64,000 bases of DNA from Myxococcales bacterium (GTDB lineage: Bacteria > Myxococcota > Myxococcia > Myxococcales > Myxococcaceae). The DNA is taken from positions 1-64,000 of the forward strand of contig JADLDB010000002.1 of assembly GCA_020846875.1 (NCBI GenBank), given 5' to 3'. Below, piece by piece: positions 54,389-63,305 of this stretch. A program made the position numbers and the translations under genes. The notes under the pieces were generated by a model that worked only from the letters and a program-made list of their open reading frames with translations, was not told the origin of the DNA and did no database searches. Each line of letters opens with the position of its first letter. Positions within the stretch are counted from its first letter, which is position 1.

Positions 54389-55888
54389 TCACGCGTGGTG
54401 GAGGAGGCCGCCCGCCAGGTGCCAGCGGCGCGCCGTCACCGCCCGGGCCAGCCGCTCGTCGTGCGTCACCACCAAGAGCGCTCCGGGGAAGTCCTGCAGC
54501 GCCGCCTCGAGCCGCTCCAGCGAGGGGAGATCGAGGTGGTTTTCCGGCTCGTCCAGCACCGCCAGCCACGCGCCGCGGCCCAGGCCCAGCGCGAGGTGAA
54601 GCTTGCGCGCCTCCCCGGGTGACGGCGCGGTGGTGCGCAGCAGATCCTCCGGGTCCACTCCCAGCGCGTCGAGGAGCTGAAGCACGCGCCCGCGCTCCTC
54701 CGGCGGCAGCGCGCGCAGCCGGGCGAGGTCCTCCGCCGCCTCCGAGGTGGAGAGCTCCTGGGGCAGCCACAGCACCTTGTCCTCCGGCAGGCCGGCGGCG
54801 TCCCGCAGCGTGGCGAGCAGCGTCGACTTCCCCGCGCCGTTGTCGCCGGTCACCGCCACGTGCTCCCCGCGCCCGAGCTGCACCGCGACGTCGCGCAGGC
54901 ACTGGGCGCCGCCCGCGTGCCGCACCGCGCCCGTGAAGGACAGCACCACCGGCCGGGGACACGGCGCGTCGCGCAGGAACAGGCTCCTCCCCGGCTCCTT
55001 CTTCACCCGCAGCCGCTGGGCCTCCTCCCGCGCGTCGCCAGCCTTCCGCGCGTTTCGCCGCAGCGCCGCGGCGTGGCCCTTCTCGGCCAGCTCCGCCCGG
55101 TAGTCGGCGCCGAGGGTTCGCGCGTCGGAGTCCTTCATCCCCTTCATCCGCGCGCCGGTGCTCCGTTGACGGCTCGCCGCCTCGTGCCGCCGCCGGGCCT
55201 CGTCCAGCCGCGCCGCGGCCACGTTCAGCCGGCGTGCGGCTTCCTCCTGCCGCTCCGTCTCGAGCCGCTCCTCCTCGAGCCAGGCGCGCCGTGCCTCGTC
55301 GAAGGGGAGCGGGAAGAGCCGGGCGGATCCGCGGTGGAGCCGGAGGGTGGAGGTGGTGAGCGCGGCCAGGAGGTGTCGATCGTGTGACACCAGCAGGCCC
55401 ACGCCGTCGAAGCGCTGGAGCGCGCGCACCAGGATCGCCGTGGCCGACGCGTCGAGGTGGTTGGTGGGCTCGTCCAGGAGCAGCACCTGCGGCTCGCGCC
55501 ACAAGGCCGCGCCCACCTGCCAGCGCTTGCGCTCCCCGGGCGAGAGGGTGGGCCAGCGCGCCAGCGCGCCGGGGTCGAGCCCGAGGACGCCTCGGAGTTG
55601 GTGGGCCCACCCCTCGTCCGCGCCGGCCAGCGCGCCCACCTCGTCCCCCGGCGATTCGATCTGCTGCGGCACCCGCACCACGCGCGCGCCCCTTGGCTCG
55701 ACGCGCAGTTGGCCCGCGTCAGGGCGGAGCTCACCGCTGATCAACTGGAGGAGGGTGGACTTGCCCGAGCCGTTGGCGCCCACCACCCCGGTCCACCCGG
55801 GCCCGAGGTGGAAGGAGACTTCGTCGAAGAGCTGCCGGTCGGAATACGAGAAAGACACGCGCTGCGCGCGTACGGAGAGGGAGGGCAT
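54389..55888 (-). CDS. ABC-F family ATPase
   Basis: 499 residues from ATG 55888. Two ABC domains in one chain without membrane segments. The first has the P-loop GANGSGKST, signature LSPGERKRW and Walker B VLLLDEPTNHLD; the second has GDNGAGKST, SPGEARKLHL and LAVLDEPENHLD. The linker is rich in Arg/Glu helices with STGARMKGMKDSDAR. ABC-F proteins act on the ribosome, in translation or antibiotic protection. The exact role is unknown. Confidence 0.93.
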   Translation of the reverse strand: MPSLSVRAQRVSFSYSDRQLFDEVSFHLGPGWTGVVGANGSGKSTLLQLISGELRPDAGQLRVEPRGARVVRVPQQIESPGDEVGALAGADEGWAHQLRGVLGLDPGALARWPTLSPGERKRWQVGAALWREPQVLLLDEPTNHLDASATAILVRALQRFDGVGLLVSHDRHLLAALTTSTLRLHRGSARLFPLPFDEARRAWLEEERLETERQEEAARRLNVAAARLDEARRRHEAASRQRSTGARMKGMKDSDARTLGADYRAELAEKGHAAALRRNARKAGDAREEAQRLRVKKEPGRSLFLRDAPCPRPVVLSFTGAVRHAGGAQCLRDVAVQLGRGEHVAVTGDNGAGKSTLLATLRDAAGLPEDKVLWLPQELSTSEAAEDLARLRALPPEERGRVLQLLDALGVDPEDLLRTTAPSPGEARKLHLALGLGRGAWLAVLDEPENHLDLPSLERLEAALQDFPGALLVVTHDERLARAVTARRWHLAGGLLHHA

Positions 55889-56103
55889 GGGGAGTCCCGC
55901 AGATGGGGGAAGGAAGAGAAAGCGACGCGGCTGGCGGCTCAGCGGTCCATGCGGGTCACCCGCGGTGACGAGGGCGGTGTAGCGGGCCCCGGGGGCGGGG
56001 GCAAGGGGCGCGGCCCAGGCCGGTAAATCGGCACCGGAAGGTGACAGAAAAGGCGAGGTCGCCTCTTGCCCCGGGGCGCGGATCATCTAGCTTTCGCCGC
56101 CTG

Positions 56104-56463
56104 ATGCTCGAGCCCCGGCGCTTCTTCGAGAAGGTGGTCCCCGCGCTGGTGATGCAGAGCTTCTACGACTTCCTCGAGCAGGAAGGCTCGATCTCCTTCG
56201 ACGTGAAGGACGCCGGCCAGTGGACCTTCGTCTTCGGCAGCGAGGAGCCGGTGCAGAGCGGGCTGACGAAGGATGCCGCGCTGAAGCTGACCTTCACGAA
56301 GAAGGCCTTCGACGGCTTCGTGGACGGCTCGCTGGACGTGGTGGCGGCGGTGCAGGCGAAGGAGGTCACCGGCAAGGGTGACTTCTCGCTGCTGGAGGCC
56401 TTCGGGCGCATCTTGCGGCCGCCGGCACAGAATCTCTGGGGTGAAGTCAACACCGTGGGCTGA
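56104..56463 (+). CDS. SCP2-like sterol/lipid-carrier domain protein
   Basis: 119 residues from ATG 56104; a GTG at 56041 in frame would add 21 residues and neither has a good ribosome site. The sequence VPALVMQSFYDFLEQEGSI through FTFDVKD-like strands to LKLTFTKKAFDGFVDGSLD and the Gly-Lys-Gly of VTGKGDFSLLEAF fits the SCP-2 sterol transfer fold, with a hydrophobic lipid cavity. It lies 35 bases before an EF-hand gene. Confidence 0.6.
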   Translation: MLEPRRFFEKVVPALVMQSFYDFLEQEGSISFDVKDAGQWTFVFGSEEPVQSGLTKDAALKLTFTKKAFDGFVDGSLDVVAAVQAKEVTGKGDFSLLEAFGRILRPPAQNLWGEVNTVG

Positions 56464-56498
56464 GAGGCTCACTCAACCGCAGTGGGGAGGAAGCAAGC

Positions 56499-56885
56499 AT
56501 GGCTCGCATTTCCAAGTCGGACGTGAACGCGGCGTTGGCGGCGGCGGCGAAGACGATCATCGCGGCGGGTGGTGAGGACGGCCGGGTCTCCCGCAAGGAG
56601 ATCAAGAACGCCCTGGCCACCGATCGCGTGCCACGTCAGCAGGCGGCGCTGGTGGACATCTTCTTCAAGTTCATCGACCACCGGGACTTCAAGGCCGGCG
56701 CCCAGGTGACCGCGAAGGACGTGAAGCGGGCCGTCGAGTACGCCAAGACGCACATGGTCAACAAGTACGACCTCAACAACAACGGACTGTCGAAGGACGA
56801 GATTGGCAACATGTCCATCACCGGGAAGCGGGCGGTGGACCTGGCCAAGGCGCTCAAGGCCGCGGCCCCGACCGGCGCGGACTGA
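56499..56885 (+). CDS. EF-hand-like calcium-binding protein
   Basis: 128 residues, no signal peptide, ribosome site GGGGAGGAAGC. DLNNNGLSKDEI is a canonical EF-hand loop (Asp, Asn, Asn, Gly, then Glu at position 12). GGEDGRVSRKEI near the N-terminus is a second, less complete loop. The helices between are Lys/Ala-rich. It may sense calcium, which matters in myxobacterial development, but this is inference. Confidence 0.75.
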   Translation: MARISKSDVNAALAAAAKTIIAAGGEDGRVSRKEIKNALATDRVPRQQAALVDIFFKFIDHRDFKAGAQVTAKDVKRAVEYAKTHMVNKYDLNNNGLSKDEIGNMSITGKRAVDLAKALKAAAPTGAD

Positions 56886-56975
56886 AGCCACCCCCGGTTG
56901 TGGACGTAAACGCGGCGTCGCCGGCTCTTCGTGAGCGGCGGCGCCGCTTCATTTTCCGCGTCGGGCGGGTGCCCT

Positions 56976-56999
56976 GCCGCCGCGGCTTCTTACGGCGGC
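56976..56999. terminator. Stem-loop after argF
   Basis: A perfect 7-base inverted repeat, GCCGCCG and CGGCGGC, around a 10-base loop lies immediately behind the argF stop. No T-run follows, so it is only a possible terminator for the arginine operon and the convergent EF-hand gene. Confidence 0.4.
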
Positions 57000-57000
57000 C

Positions 57001-57936
57001 TCATCGAGTCTGCCGGCGCAGCTCGTGGTCCGAGATGAGGAACTCCAGCAGGGCCTTCTGCACGTGCAGGCGGTTCTCCGCCTCGTCCCACGCCGCCGAC
57101 TGCGGGCCGTCCAGCACCTCGGCCGTCACCTCTTCGCCGCGGTGTGCCGGCAGGCAGTGCAGGAAGACGGCGTGCGGCGCGGCCAGCTTCATCAGCTTCG
57201 CGTCCACCTGGTAGCCGCCCAGGTCCGCCAGCCGCTGCTTCGACTCGGCTTCCTGGCCCATCGACGTCCACACGTCCGTCACCACCACATCGGCGCCCTT
57301 CACCGCCTCCTGCGGATCCGCCGAGAGCGCCACGAAGTCCTTCGACGGCGTCAGCACGTCGTCCGCCGGGTGGTAGCCCTTCGGTGAAGCCAGCCGCAGG
57401 TGGTAGCCGAACAGCCCCGCGCCGCGGGTGAAGCTGCGGCCCATGTTGCTGGCGGTGTCGCCCACGAAGGCGATCGTCTTGCCCTTCACCTCGCCCAGCC
57501 GCTCCGTCACGGTGAAGAGGTCGGTCATCACCTGCACCGGGTGGCCGTCGTCGGTGAGCCCGTTGATGACCGGCACCTCGCAGTGGGCGGCGAACTCCCG
57601 GATCCGCTCGTCGCCGAAGGTGCGCACCATCACCGCGTCGCAGTAGCGGCCGGTGACGCGCGCGGTGTCCGCCAGCGGCTCACCCCGCGCCATCTGCGAG
57701 TTGGCGGCGGACAGGTCGATGGTGGTGCCGCCCAACTGCAGCATGGCCGCCTGGAAGGACAGCCGCGTGCGGGTGGACGCCTTCTCGAAGATCATCACCA
57801 GCGTGCGGCCCACCATGGTGTTGACCGGCCGGCGCTCGTGGCGGGCGTGCTTGAGCACCGCGGCGCGGCGGAACAGGGCCAGGTGCTCGTGCACCGTCAG
57901 GTCCCGGAGCGTCAACAGGTCGCGCTTCTTCGTCAC
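57001..57936 (-). CDS. argF: Ornithine carbamoyltransferase
   Basis: 311 residues from GTG 57936, with a perfect ribosome site (AAGGAGG, seven bases upstream) inside the end of argH. Joins carbamoyl phosphate to ornithine to give citrulline. The carbamoyl-phosphate motif KASTRTRLSF, DDGHPVQVMTD and the ornithine motif FLHCLPAHRGEEV are intact. The HCLP form distinguishes it from acetylornithine carbamoyltransferase. Last gene of the operon, overlapping argH by four bases. Confidence 0.96.
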   Translation of the reverse strand: MTKKRDLLTLRDLTVHEHLALFRRAAVLKHARHERRPVNTMVGRTLVMIFEKASTRTRLSFQAAMLQLGGTTIDLSAANSQMARGEPLADTARVTGRYCDAVMVRTFGDERIREFAAHCEVPVINGLTDDGHPVQVMTDLFTVTERLGEVKGKTIAFVGDTASNMGRSFTRGAGLFGYHLRLASPKGYHPADDVLTPSKDFVALSADPQEAVKGADVVVTDVWTSMGQEAESKQRLADLGGYQVDAKLMKLAAPHAVFLHCLPAHRGEEVTAEVLDGPQSAAWDEAENRLHVQKALLEFLISDHELRRQTR

Positions 57937-59378
57937 AGGGCTGCCTCCTTGAGCCGGGTGTACACCACCTCGAGGCGCGGCACGGACTTCGATTTCTCCG
58001 CCAGCGCCTTGGCCTGCGTGTCCAGCTCGTCGAGCTGCCTCGCCACCGGCTGGGGCCCGGTGCTGCCGGCGCTCTGCTTGCGGGCCACCGCCCCGGCGGC
58101 CTCCAGCACGGCCAGGGTCGGCCCGTCCAGCGAGGCGTCCACGGACTGGCCCAGCGCCACCGTGGCCTGCGCCAGCGTCACGCCCTGCTCCTGGCAGCGG
58201 CGCACCAGGCTGCCCACCACCTGGTAGGCCTTGCGGAACGGCATGCCCTTCTTCACCAGCGCCTCGGCGAGATCGGTGGCCTGGGTGAAGCCTTCGTCGA
58301 CGCCAGCGCGGCACCTGTCCGGGTGGAAGGTGACGCGGGGCAGGGCCAGGCGCAGCACCTCGAGGCTGCCGTGCAAGAGCGGGCCCGTCTCCAGCAGCGA
58401 GGCGCGATCCTCCTGCAGGTCGCGGTTGTACCCGCCGGGCAGTCCCTTCACGGTGACCAGCAGGCCCACCAGGTTCCCCACCGCCCTGCCGCTCTTCCCG
58501 CGGATGAGCTCGAAGACGTCGGGGTTCTTCTTCTGCGGCATCATCGAGCTGCCCATGGAGATGTCGCCCGACAGCGAGGCGAAGCCGAACTCGGCTGTCG
58601 TGAAGTCGATGAGATCCGTCGACAGCCGGCTGGCGTGCACCAGCAGCCGCGCGGTGGCGTACAGGTAGTCGAGCGCGAAGTCGCGATCGCCCACCGTGTC
58701 CAGGCCGTTGAGCGTCGCCCCCTCGAAGCCGAGCAGCGTGCGTGTCACCTCGCGGTCGATGCCCAGGGACGTGCCAGAGATGGCGCCCACCCCCAGCGGC
58801 GAGAGGCGGCACTGCTCCAGCACGAAGGCCAAGAGCTGCGCGTCGCGCAGGAAGGCCGCCCCGTAGCTCGCCAGCCAGTACGCCAGCGACACCGGCTGGG
58901 CGCGTTGCCGGTGGGTGTAGGCGGGGAGAAGGACGTCCTTCTCGGCGCGGGCCCGCACGGCCAGCTCGCCCACGAAGGCGGCCACCGAGTCCAGCGCCTT
59001 CGCCGCCGACTCGCGCACGTGCAGGCGCAAGTCCGTCGCCACCTGATCGTTGCGGCTGCGGGCGGAGTGCAGGAGCGCGGCGGGGGGGCCGATGGTGCGG
59101 TTGAGCTCAACCTCCACCGCCATGTGCACGTCTTCTTCCTCGGGCAGCGCCAGGGTGCCGGCGTCCGCGCGCTCCCACAGGGCGATGAGGCCCTGGCGGA
59201 TCGTCTGCGCCGCGTCCCTGGGGATGACGCCGGTGCGCCCCAGCATGGTGACGTGGGCCAGCGAGCCCACCAGGTCCTCGCGCAGCAACTGCTTGTCCAG
59301 CGTGAGCGAGCTGGAGAAGGCCAGCACCTGCGGCAACAGCCCCGGCCCGCCGGCGGCCTCCGTCTTTGCCAACGTCAT
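57933..59378 (-). CDS. argH: Argininosuccinate lyase
   Basis: 481 residues from ATG 59378, overlapping argR by four bases (ATGA). Splits argininosuccinate into arginine and fumarate. The fumarase/aspartase signature GSSMMPQKKNP is present, as are LLHSARSRNDQVATD and the His in YTHRQRAQP. Length is normal with a short N-terminal extension before LAFSSSLTLDKQL. Being placed after argR puts the last biosynthetic step under the same repressor. Confidence 0.96.
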   Translation of the reverse strand: MTLAKTEAAGGPGLLPQVLAFSSSLTLDKQLLREDLVGSLAHVTMLGRTGVIPRDAAQTIRQGLIALWERADAGTLALPEEEDVHMAVEVELNRTIGPPAALLHSARSRNDQVATDLRLHVRESAAKALDSVAAFVGELAVRARAEKDVLLPAYTHRQRAQPVSLAYWLASYGAAFLRDAQLLAFVLEQCRLSPLGVGAISGTSLGIDREVTRTLLGFEGATLNGLDTVGDRDFALDYLYATARLLVHASRLSTDLIDFTTAEFGFASLSGDISMGSSMMPQKKNPDVFELIRGKSGRAVGNLVGLLVTVKGLPGGYNRDLQEDRASLLETGPLLHGSLEVLRLALPRVTFHPDRCRAGVDEGFTQATDLAEALVKKGMPFRKAYQVVGSLVRRCQEQGVTLAQATVALGQSVDASLDGPTLAVLEAAGAVARKQSAGSTGPQPVARQLDELDTQAKALAEKSKSVPRLEVVYTRLKEAAL

Positions 59379-59851
59379 GACGCCACTCCCTTCTTCCACA
59401 CGGTCAACAGGTCGCGCTTCACCCGCGCGGGCCGCACGCCCTTCCTGGGCACGATGAAGATGGTGTCGTCGCCGGCCAGCGTGCCGAGGACTCCGGCCGG
59501 GCGGGTGGCGTCGATGGCGTGGGCCACCGCGGGCGCGCCGCCGGGCAGGGTGCGCACCACCACCATCGCGTCCGAGTCGTCCACCGCCGTCACCAGCGAG
59601 TGCACCGCGCGCAGCGGCTCTTCTCCCTTCGGCGCGGGTGCGCCGTCCAGCTCGTACACGGTGCCGCCGTCGGGCAGGGTGACGCGGCGGGCCTGTAGCC
59701 GGGCGAGGTCGCGCGACAGGGTGGCCTGCGTCACCTCGATGCCTTCGCGCTTGAGCAGCTCCCCCAGCTCCTCCTGGGTGCCGACCACGTGGGTGCGCAA
59801 GAGCCGGCGGATGACTTCGCGCCGGGCGCGGTGGGTGGCGACGTCAGCCAT
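59375..59851 (-). CDS. argR: Arginine repressor
   Basis: 158 residues. The N-terminal winged helix has GTQEELGELLKREGIEVTQATLSRDLARL. The C-terminal oligomerisation/arginine-binding domain has SDAMVVVRTLPGGAPAVAHAID and GTLAGDDTIFIVP, with the aspartates of the arginine pocket. It should bind ARG boxes as a hexamer when arginine is present. Encoded inside the operon it controls, overlapping the argJ fusion gene by eight bases. Confidence 0.95.
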   Translation of the reverse strand: MADVATHRARREVIRRLLRTHVVGTQEELGELLKREGIEVTQATLSRDLARLQARRVTLPDGGTVYELDGAPAPKGEEPLRAVHSLVTAVDDSDAMVVVRTLPGGAPAVAHAIDATRPAGVLGTLAGDDTIFIVPRKGVRPARVKRDLLTVWKKGVAS

Positions 59852-61918
59852 GGGTCACCAGGCTCCCGATGCCCTGGTCGGTGAAGAACTCCGCGATGAT
59901 GCTGTGCGGTGTGCGCGCGTCGATGACGTGCACCCGCTCCACGCCGCGCTCCAGGGCGGACAGGGCGCAGCGCCCCTTGCGACTCAGGTTCCGGGTGAAG
60001 ACGTTCTTCTCCAGCTTCTCGCGCAGCTCGGCGGTGGTGAGCTGGCCCAGCAGCTCGTCGTCCTCCATGAAGCCGGGCACGCCCACCAGGTACACCAGCT
60101 TGGACGCGCTCGCGGCCGCGGCCAGCTCGCTGGCCAGTTGATCCGGCTCGATGGCGATGGTGGAGCCGTCGTCGAGGAAGCCCACCGGCGAGACGACCGG
60201 CACGTAGCCGCGCTGGAGGAACATCTCCAGCAGGTCCTTGTTGATGGCCACCACCTCGCCCGGCACGCCCTCGCCGAGGCGCCTGGCCTTGAGGAACGCC
60301 GCGTCCATGCCCGACAGGCCGATGGCGTGGCTGCCCGTGCGGTTGAGCAGCGTCACCAGCTCGGTGTTGGTCTGCCCGGACAGCACCATCTCGCGGGAGT
60401 GGAAGTCGCCCTTGGACTGCCCTTCCGGGGACTCGCCGTGGACGATGATCGGCACCATGCCCACCGCGCGCAGCAGGTTCACGTCTTCCACGATGGAGGC
60501 GCGCAGCGAGTCCTTCCCCATCGCCTGGCGGCCCAGCTTCAGCACCACGCGCTTGTCCGCGAAGCGGCTGATGTACGAGAGCGCCTGGGTGACCAGGTTC
60601 ACCTTGAACTTGGGCGAGTAGTTGGTGAGCCGGTCGTCCTTGGCCACGCTGCCGTCCGCGGTGGGCACCAGCAGCGAGGTGTAGTCGGCGTTGATCTTCA
60701 CGTAGTCGTACGAGAGGTCGCAGCCCCAGCCCACCGACGCTTCGCTGCCGGCGCGCAGGTCGACTTCAATCAACACCTCGGGCGATCGCATCTTGGCGCG
60801 CAGGCGGGAGTGGCCGGGCACCGACGGGCCTTCGTTGGCGTCGTTGGTGCTCAAGGTACCCACCGGGAAGCCGGAGCTGTCGAGCGCGGGCTTCGCGTCG
60901 TAGACGAGCACGCCCTGCACGGTGACGCGCGAGCGGGCCGGGTCGACGTCGTAGCGCTGGCTGCCACAGCGCGCGCCCACCGTGGCGAGGATGCGGCCCC
61001 AGTTGGGATCCGCCCCGAAGATGGCGGCCTTCACCAGCGTGCTGCCGGCGGTGGCGCGGGCGAGGTCGGTGGCGATGGCTTTGGTGGGTGCGCCGCTGAC
61101 GCGCACCTCCAGCATCCGGGTGGCCCCTTCCCCGTCGCGGGCCACTTCCTTCGCCAGCTCCACGCAGAGCGACTGCAGCTGGGTGAAGAAGGCGTCGTAG
61201 TCCGGGCCGGGCGCGGCGATTTCCGGGTTGCCCAGCTGCCCGTTGGCCAGGGCGAGCACCGTGTCGTTGGTGCTCATGTCGTTGTCGACGGTGAGGTTGT
61301 TGAAGCTGCCGTCCATCGAGTCCTTGAGCGCCTGGTGGAGCAGCGCGGGGGAGATGGCCAGGTCGGTGCAGATGACGGCGATGGTGGAGGCGAGCTGCGG
61401 GGCGATCATCCCGCTGCCCTTGCACAGCGCGGTGATGCGCCCTTCCTTGCGGCCATGGCGGACGGTGCGCGACGCCACCTTGATGTGCGTGTCGGTGGTG
61501 AGGATGGCCTCGGCGGCGGACTCCGGCGCGGACTTGAGCTGGGCTTTGAGCTTCGGCAGCGCCTCGACGATCTTCGCCTTCGGCAGCCGCTGGCCGATGA
61601 CGCCGGTGGACGCCATGAGGACGGCCTCGGGGGGGACCTCCAGCGCCCGCGCGGTGGCGGCGCAGAGCTCGCGCACGTCGCCGAGGCCCTCGGGGCCGGT
61701 GAGGGCGTTGGCGTTGCCGGAGTTGATGAGGACGGCGCGCAGCCCGCTGGTCGGCAGCCGCTTCTCGCAGTCCTGCACCGGCGCGGCCTTCGCCTTGTTG
61801 ACCGTCAGCACCGCGGCGGCGCTGCAGGCCGACTCGCTGACGACCAGCGCCAGGTCCTTCTTGAAGGGCTTGATGCCGGCGTGGAGACCGGCGAACAGAA
61901 ACCCGCGCGCGACCGGCA

Positions 61919-61919
<1 letters not shown>
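59844..61919 (-). CDS. argJ: ArgJ fused to an acetylglutamate-kinase-like (ArgB-like) domain
   Basis: 691 residues. Residues 1-413 are ornithine/glutamate acetyltransferase, which recycles acetyl groups in arginine synthesis: INSGNANALTG, LMASTGVIGQRLP, the self-cleavage region GSGMIAPQLAST (171-180 covers MIAPQLASTI), the tail DYVKINADYT. The usual Ala-Thr cleavage pair reads Ala178-Ser179. After a linker, 440-691 matches ArgB from NLVTQALSYISRF to FFTDQGIGSLV, but GG in the first loop is GR (KLGRQAM, 461-467), HGGGP is HGESP, and NINAD is AIEPD. About 25 residues around the substrate Arg are missing. The second domain may be regulatory rather than a kinase. The start ATG overlaps the argC stop by one base (TGATG). 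Confidence 0.9.
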
Positions 61920-62935
<1,016 letters not shown>

Positions 62936-62945
62936 GACGGGCGCA

Positions 62946-62972
62946 TGTATATGCATTTTGTATGCACTGCAA
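62946..62972 (-). promoter_or_regulatory. argC promoter with ARG-box-like operator in its spacer
   Basis: On the minus strand, TTGCAG (62972-62967) resembles a -35 box and TATACA (62951-62946) a -10 box, spaced 15 bases. The spacer is almost filled by the perfect palindrome TGCAT-5-ATGCA (62952-62966), AT-rich in a very GC-rich region and similar to ARG boxes (TGAAT-4-ATTCA in E. coli). Since argR is in this operon, ArgR binding here would block the polymerase. Transcription would start about four bases before ATG 62935. Confidence 0.65.
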
Positions 62973-62976
62973 CGAG

Positions 62977-62993
62977 AATCGCGCGTCGCGATT
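62977..62993. promoter_or_regulatory. Perfect 7-3-7 inverted repeat upstream of the argC promoter
   Basis: AATCGCG, three bases, CGCGATT. It lies just upstream of the -35 box, where a second ArgR site or an activator site would be expected. The sequence differs from the ARG-box-like palindrome, so the binding protein is unknown. Confidence 0.4.
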
Positions 62994-63105
62994 GCGTTCC
63001 GGGGCCGGGAAATCGCACCGGCAGCGCGCAGAGCTGGCAGTACGTCGCGTGAACGCCCATGGCCGGCAGGGTGGCAAACCTGCGCGGCCAGGGCGGGGAA
63101 AAGGC

Positions 63106-63245
63106 GGTTGCCCGAGTAGAGAAGCCGCGAGCTATGTGCTCTACCGGACTGAGCTACGCGCCCATAAGTGGACGCGGTTGGATTCGAACCAACGACCCCA
63201 TCCTTAGAAGGGAAGTGCGTGTAGGGCCTCTCGGGCCGGGCAACC
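63106..63245 (-). ncRNA. Precursor of the permuted tRNA with paired leader and trailer
   Basis: The leader before the 3' half and the trailer after the 5' half are complementary. GGTTGCCCG (63245-63237) pairs with CGGGCAACC (63114-63106), nine perfect pairs. After a 4/4 internal loop, GAGAGGCC (63232-63225) pairs with GGCTTCTC (63126-63119), eight pairs with one G-U. This helix would extend from the break in the anticodon stem as a three-way junction and hold both ends together, as an opened intron would. I see no group I or group II ribozyme core in the flanks. Confidence 0.7.
63134..63212 (-). tRNA. Circularly permuted tRNA-Arg(UCU) gene
   Basis: On the minus strand the 3' half (63212-63169, 44 nt) comes first, then the 5-base linker CTTAT (63168-63164), then the 5' half (63163-63134, 30 nt). 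Joining the end of the 5' half to the start of the 3' half gives a canonical 74-nt tRNA: acceptor GGGCGCG with CGCGTCC (one G-U at 3:70), T8 A9, D arm GCTC/GAGC with AGTCCGGTA loop, anticodon stem CATCC/GGATG, loop CTTCTAA (anticodon TCT, 63208-63206), variable GGGTC, T arm GTTGG/CCAAC with TTCGAAT loop, discriminator A, no encoded CCA. The break lies at positions 29/30 (or 28/29, one base ambiguous). No ordinary contiguous tRNA can be formed here. Confidence 0.88.
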
Positions 63246-63305
63246 TGCGCCCGAAGACGGCGCCTGCGCGCGGTTCCTGACAAGCCGGAATTTCCGCTCT
63301 AGAAA

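Noticed and set aside
57001-57936. Acetylornithine rather than ornithine carbamoyltransferase
   Set aside because: The HCLPAHRGEEV motif is that of ornithine enzymes, and ArgJ in the operon deacetylates acetylornithine first.
63134-63212. Two independent tRNA fragments left by an integrated element (attachment sites)
   Set aside because: The halves are complementary in the acceptor and anticodon stems, do not overlap, lack no base beyond a one-base ambiguity, and are only five bases apart. No integrase gene is near.
63106-63245. Two-piece (permuted) tmRNA
   Set aside because: The G3-U70 pair and permuted layout recall alpha-proteobacterial tmRNA, but the RNA has a full D arm and a perfect anticodon arm and no peptide-tag reading region.
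62957-63283. N-terminal extension of ArgC, and plus-strand frames with WTRLDSNQR- or GWIRTNDP-like sequence
   Set aside because: These are translations of the tRNA halves in wrong frames, a well-known source of spurious proteins.
62940-63300. Permuted group I or group II intron around the tRNA
   Set aside because: No conserved P7-type GACTA core or domain-V-like hairpin is visible, and the base before the 3' half is T rather than the terminal G of group I introns.
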